Shown piece after piece: positions 7,137-9,440 of a DNA stretch of 9,440 nt. This DNA comes from an uncultured Clostridia bacterium. Its GTDB lineage: Bacteria > Bacillota > Clostridia > Oscillospirales > Acutalibacteraceae. Under the pieces are notes generated by a model, which saw only the letters and a list, made by a program, of their open reading frames with translations, was not told the DNA's origin and ran no database searches. The position numbers and the translations under genes were made by a program. Every line of letters starts with the position of its first letter. Positions within the stretch are counted from its first letter, which is position 1. The DNA lies in the NCBI GenBank assembly GCA_946626015.1, contig CAMOTT010000071.1, forward strand, positions 1 through 9,440, given 5' to 3'.

Positions 7137-7204
7137 TAATAAGGATGAAGTTTTCTGTTGAAATAATTGTATAAACGGTAAACTTTTTATGAACAGGGAA
7201 CCGC

Positions 7205-8161
7205 TCAGCTTCGGTCAATTCGATTTTTATCTTTGTAGTCAAGTATTTTTTTTGCGATATATATGGGGCGTTTTTTGGTCTCCATATATGTTTTTCCTAT
7301 ATATTCTCCCACGATGCCCAGACAAAGCAGCTGGATACCGCCCAGCAGCAGCACAAGCACGACTATTGTGGCGTAACCGGGAACATCGATCTTAAAGAAA
7401 AGCTTTTGTATAACTACAACTATCAAATATATTATTGAAAGCATTGAAGTTATCAAACCAACGCCGGTTGCAAGCTTAAGGGGTAGGGTAGTGAATGAAA
7501 TTATACCGTCCAAAGCGTACTTAAAGAGTTTTCCGAACGACCATTTCGTCTCACCGCTGAATCTTTTCTCCGCGGTGTAGGGGATATACTTTGTATTGAA
7601 CCCAACCCAGGAAAAAATACCCTTTGAAAATCTGAAATATTCCTCCATATCCAAAACGGCGTCCACCATCTCCCGGCGCATAGCCCGGAAATCGCTGGCG
7701 TTTTTTACAAACTCGGTATCGGAAAATTTATTTATTATTTTATAAAATCCGTTTTTGAAAAACCTTGATACGGCGCCCTCTTTACGGGTCTCCTGATAGG
7801 CGGTCACGCAATCCGTTTCGCTGTCCTCGTCAAGTATGCGCACCATTTCAAGCACTATTTCAGGCCGCTGCTGAAGGTCTGCGTCAATTATAGCCGTAAT
7901 ATCTCCGCAGCTCTCCTTAAGCCCGGCAAATATTGCGGACTCCTTGCCGAAGTTCCTTGAAAAATTAACAACCTTGATATTTTGCGTCGAGTTGTTATAC
8001 ACCTCACATAACGCTTTGTATGTGTTATCAGTACTTCCGTCGTTTACAAAAACGATCTCGTAGTCAAAGCCGCAGCCGGAAAAGGCTTTTTCAATGGCTT
8101 TGTTCATTTCCGCGATATTACCTTCCTCATTATAACACGGAACAACTAAAGAAAGCTTCAT
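7205..8161 (-). CDS. Membrane-anchored family 2 glycosyltransferase (DPM1/GtrB/CsbB-like)
   Basis: A 318-residue GT2 enzyme. The N-terminal GT-A domain (about 1-215) has the opening VPCYNEEGN (7-15), FVNDGSTDNT (38-47), FSRNFGKESA (67-76), the metal-binding DAD at 93-95 in DADLQQRPE, and RFSGETKWSFGKL (200-212), typical of polyprenyl-phosphate glycosyltransferases. Two hydrophobic helices (about 226-252 and 264-288) anchor the C-terminus, followed by the family signature GIVGEYIGKTYMETKKRP. Such enzymes transfer a sugar from UDP- or GDP-sugar to undecaprenyl phosphate on the cytoplasmic face of the membrane for later use in envelope glycosylation; the sugar cannot be read from sequence. Many relatives have DLQDPPE where this one has DLQQRPE. 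Start ATG with GGAGG 5 nt upstream; it begins 30 nt after the DxDxDG protein gene, so the two are probably co-transcribed. No flippase (GtrA-like) or polymerase gene is in view. Confidence 0.92.
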   Translation of the reverse strand: MKLSLVVPCYNEEGNIAEMNKAIEKAFSGCGFDYEIVFVNDGSTDNTYKALCEVYNNSTQNIKVVNFSRNFGKESAIFAGLKESCGDITAIIDADLQQRPEIVLEMVRILDEDSETDCVTAYQETRKEGAVSRFFKNGFYKIINKFSDTEFVKNASDFRAMRREMVDAVLDMEEYFRFSKGIFSWVGFNTKYIPYTAEKRFSGETKWSFGKLFKYALDGIISFTTLPLKLATGVGLITSMLSIIYLIVVVIQKLFFKIDVPGYATIVVLVLLLGGIQLLCLGIVGEYIGKTYMETKKRPIYIAKKILDYKDKNRIDRS

Positions 8162-8166
8162 ACTAT

Positions 8167-8171
8167 CCTCC
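8167..8171 (-). promoter_or_regulatory. Ribosome binding site of the GT2 gene
   Basis: GGAGG on the - strand, 5 nt before the ATG at 8161, lies in the 30-nt gap after the preceding gene. It fixes the start and shows that the GT2 gene is translated independently within the shared transcript. Confidence 0.7.
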
Positions 8172-8191
8172 GCACCAACTGTGTTCTGCCT

Positions 8192-9394
8192 TTAAGCCAA
8201 GGCTCTGAAAAAATACCCGGTAATGCCCTCGTTCACCGCAGCTGACGTATATTCGCTCGCTGTTTTGATTAGCTTGGAGTCGTCAAAGTAATACTCCAGA
8301 ATATCGTTTACTTCGCTTTTGCTTACAATGTTTCCGTTGAGTGAATAAGACTCTCCAACCTTTTTATAAGTGTTGACAGGGGAGAGCTTACCCTCTTTTA
8401 CCAGATAAACCACAGCGGTAAAATTGCCGTCGGAGGAAGTGTAGCCAACAAGTACATCTTCGTTCAAATTATAATCATAAGAAATATATAACTTCTCAGC
8501 GGAAATTTTACCGATCTCCGAAACTTCTTTTCCCAACAGTGTATAAACGGGAGCGGCGGAGCCATCAGAGTTATAAAAATATACTTCGGGGATACCGTCT
8601 TTATCACCGTCAAATAGGACCCAGCCTGTATTTTCCGCGTTTCGGTTTTCAAGGAAAGCCTGACAGGAGGGAACCCATGAACCGTTTGCGGTATTATCGG
8701 AGCCTATCTTGTTATAGAAAAACGCCAGATATGAATCCGAAAGCATATCCTTGACTTCCGATTCCGTCAGCTTTGAACCTATCAGCAGCTGCTCAGAAGA
8801 CTCAAGTCTGAGATCGATCTTATTTTTCAGATAATCCGCAATATAAGCGTTATATTCTTCGGATGAAATAGTATTTTTGTTGCCGGATATAGTATATTTC
8901 ACCTCACGCTGTGATATATCATTGTAGTTGCTGCCCGTAAAAGTGTAATCCGCAAAGGAGAGGATATTTTCCTTCACTGATTTTTCAAAGGTAAATTCCG
9001 AAAGAGTGAGCGTATAGTTGTTCAGGGTTTTATAATCCCGGTAAATGACAGTATAAACCGGCTTTTTTGCCGCAATATCATAATAGAGATAAATCCGGCT
9101 GTTTCCTGAGATCGCTTCACATTTTGAAGCAAGCTTTTTCATTTCGTTATTTTCAAGCTTGTAAAATGACACCGGGTACAGATTATCTGAGTTCCTTTTA
9201 CTTTTTAACATCAGCTCAGGCACACCGTCAAAATCGAGATCCAGCAATCTTAAAGAGTAGATACCGGACAAACCGATTTTTTTCAGCATAGAGCCGGCTG
9301 TATTGACAAAATCTATCATTTTATTGCTTTCCAGGCCGACTTTGTTAAAATCTAGCTGTTCCGTACCGTAATTTTTGACTTTACGGAGCAGCAT
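8192..9394 (-). CDS. Uncharacterised DxDxDGxPE-repeat protein, probably the body of a lipoprotein cut off from its signal peptide by a TGA
   Basis: A 400-residue frame from ATG 9394 to TAA 8192. I recognise no named family. Two acidic loops, DLDFDGVPE (52-60) and DGDKDGIPE (262-270), have the DxDxDGxPE pattern, which resembles calcium-binding loops and is common in secreted proteins of Clostridia. Each loop starts a similar module (about 45-192 and 255-372): loop, a PVYT/PVSFYKL-like strand, a segment with YYD or SYD, then Y(T/S)(I/L)xGNxxxxS(E/K)xE(Y/V)N and a helix, so the protein is an internal duplication. The composition (Tyr, Ser, Asn, Lys rich, one Trp per module end) suits an extracellular beta-rich protein, yet this ATG has no signal peptide and no Shine-Dalgarno. 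The same frame continues upstream through one TGA (9407-9409) to GCGRKQDNTS, which looks like the start of a mature lipoprotein. The gene may therefore be a recent pseudogene, or the TGA may be a sequence error. GT2 follows 30 nt later. Confidence 0.7.
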   Translation of the reverse strand: MLLRKVKNYGTEQLDFNKVGLESNKMIDFVNTAGSMLKKIGLSGIYSLRLLDLDFDGVPELMLKSKRNSDNLYPVSFYKLENNEMKKLASKCEAISGNSRIYLYYDIAAKKPVYTVIYRDYKTLNNYTLTLSEFTFEKSVKENILSFADYTFTGSNYNDISQREVKYTISGNKNTISSEEYNAYIADYLKNKIDLRLESSEQLLIGSKLTESEVKDMLSDSYLAFFYNKIGSDNTANGSWVPSCQAFLENRNAENTGWVLFDGDKDGIPEVYFYNSDGSAAPVYTLLGKEVSEIGKISAEKLYISYDYNLNEDVLVGYTSSDGNFTAVVYLVKEGKLSPVNTYKKVGESYSLNGNIVSKSEVNDILEYYFDDSKLIKTASEYTSAAVNEGITGYFFRALA

Positions 9395-9406
9395 CTCATC
9401 GTCGGA

Positions 9407-9409
9407 TCA
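9407..9409 (-). other. In-frame TGA interrupting the lipoprotein-like frame
   Basis: This codon is five codons upstream of ATG 9394, in the same frame. Reading through it joins DNTS to SDDEMLLRK without a frame change. TCA (Ser) or GGA (Gly) differ from TGA by one base and would both suit a polar linker. TGA is a genuine stop in neighbouring genes, so general recoding as Trp is unlikely. Confidence 0.6.
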
Positions 9410-9439
9410 CGAAGTATTGTCCTGCTTTCTGCCGCACCC
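9410..9439 (-). pseudogene. Lipobox-like Gly-Cys-Gly and linker, 5' fragment of the interrupted gene (continues outside window)
   Basis: The - strand from the window edge reads GCGRKQDNTS and then the TGA. Gly-Cys at the presumed -1/+1 lipobox positions followed by a short polar stretch is how many Bacillota lipoproteins begin after signal peptidase II cleavage. The -3 and -2 residues and the hydrophobic signal peptide lie beyond the edge, so the assignment rests on ten codons and on the frame match with the downstream protein. Confidence 0.5.
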
Positions 9440-9440
9440 G

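Larger units (their letters stand above)
7064..7204 (-). other. Intergenic gap between the GT2 gene and the Usp-like gene
   Basis: These 141 nt hold the ribosome binding site and a probable promoter of the Usp-like gene. Just after the GT2 stop there is no convincing hairpin plus T-run; only a weak 6-bp AAGTTT/AAACTT pairing with a 26-nt loop can be drawn. Read-through from GT2 is therefore possible. Confidence 0.5.

Noticed and set aside
7158..7192. TTGAAA followed by TATAAA/TAAACT on the + strand as a promoter
   Set aside because: The spacing (about 15 nt or less) is short, and no + strand gene follows.
7140..7204. Terminator after the GT2 gene
   Set aside because: Only a 6-bp AAGTTT/AAACTT pairing with a 26-nt loop can be drawn and no T-run follows it.
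9407..9409. Selenocysteine or TGA-as-Trp recoding
   Set aside because: No stem-loop of SECIS type is evident just downstream, the surrounding residues form a polar linker and not a redox motif, and TGA ends prpC and GT2 in the same window.

Overview
The window looks like chromosomal DNA of a Clostridia-class Bacillota, most likely an Oscillospiraceae/Ruminococcaceae-type gut anaerobe. The basis is the order rsmB-rlmN-prpC-prkC-rsgA (a classic Bacillota block), strong AGGAGG-type ribosome binding sites with frequent TTG starts, and the style of the protein sequences. Species cannot be assigned by eye. TGA serves as a normal stop (prpC and the GT2 gene end with it), so the standard bacterial code applies. 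No RNA gene, CRISPR array, insertion sequence or phage gene was seen.

Positions 2-6560, + strand: six tightly packed genes that read as one transcription unit. They are the 3' end of rsmB (16S rRNA m5C methyltransferase), rlmN (23S rRNA/tRNA m2A methyltransferase), prpC (PP2C phosphatase), prkC (PASTA-domain Ser/Thr kinase), rsgA (30S-maturation GTPase) and rfbB (dTDP-glucose 4,6-dehydratase). Gaps are 33 nt or less and rlmN/prpC overlap by 7 nt. The first five link ribosome RNA modification and subunit maturation to the phosphatase/kinase pair that senses cell-wall state. In many Bacillota rpe and thiN follow rsgA; here a sugar-nucleotide gene follows instead.

Positions 6561-6619: a long imperfect hairpin between convergent genes, T-rich on both sides, probably a bidirectional terminator.

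Positions 6620-9440, - strand, read right to left: a two-module DxDxDGxPE protein whose frame continues upstream through an in-frame TGA into a lipobox-like Gly-Cys-Gly; 30 nt later a membrane-anchored GT2 glycosyltransferase of the DPM1/GtrB type; then, after a 141-nt gap with a probable extended -10 promoter, a small protein with a universal-stress-protein-like fold. The theme is plausibly cell envelope, but no pathway can be fixed from these genes.

No clear new biological system is visible. The observations most worth following are the TGA-interrupted lipoprotein frame at the right edge, the unusual PrkC ectodomain (an extra beta-rich segment between the third and fourth PASTA repeats), and rfbB placed after rsgA.
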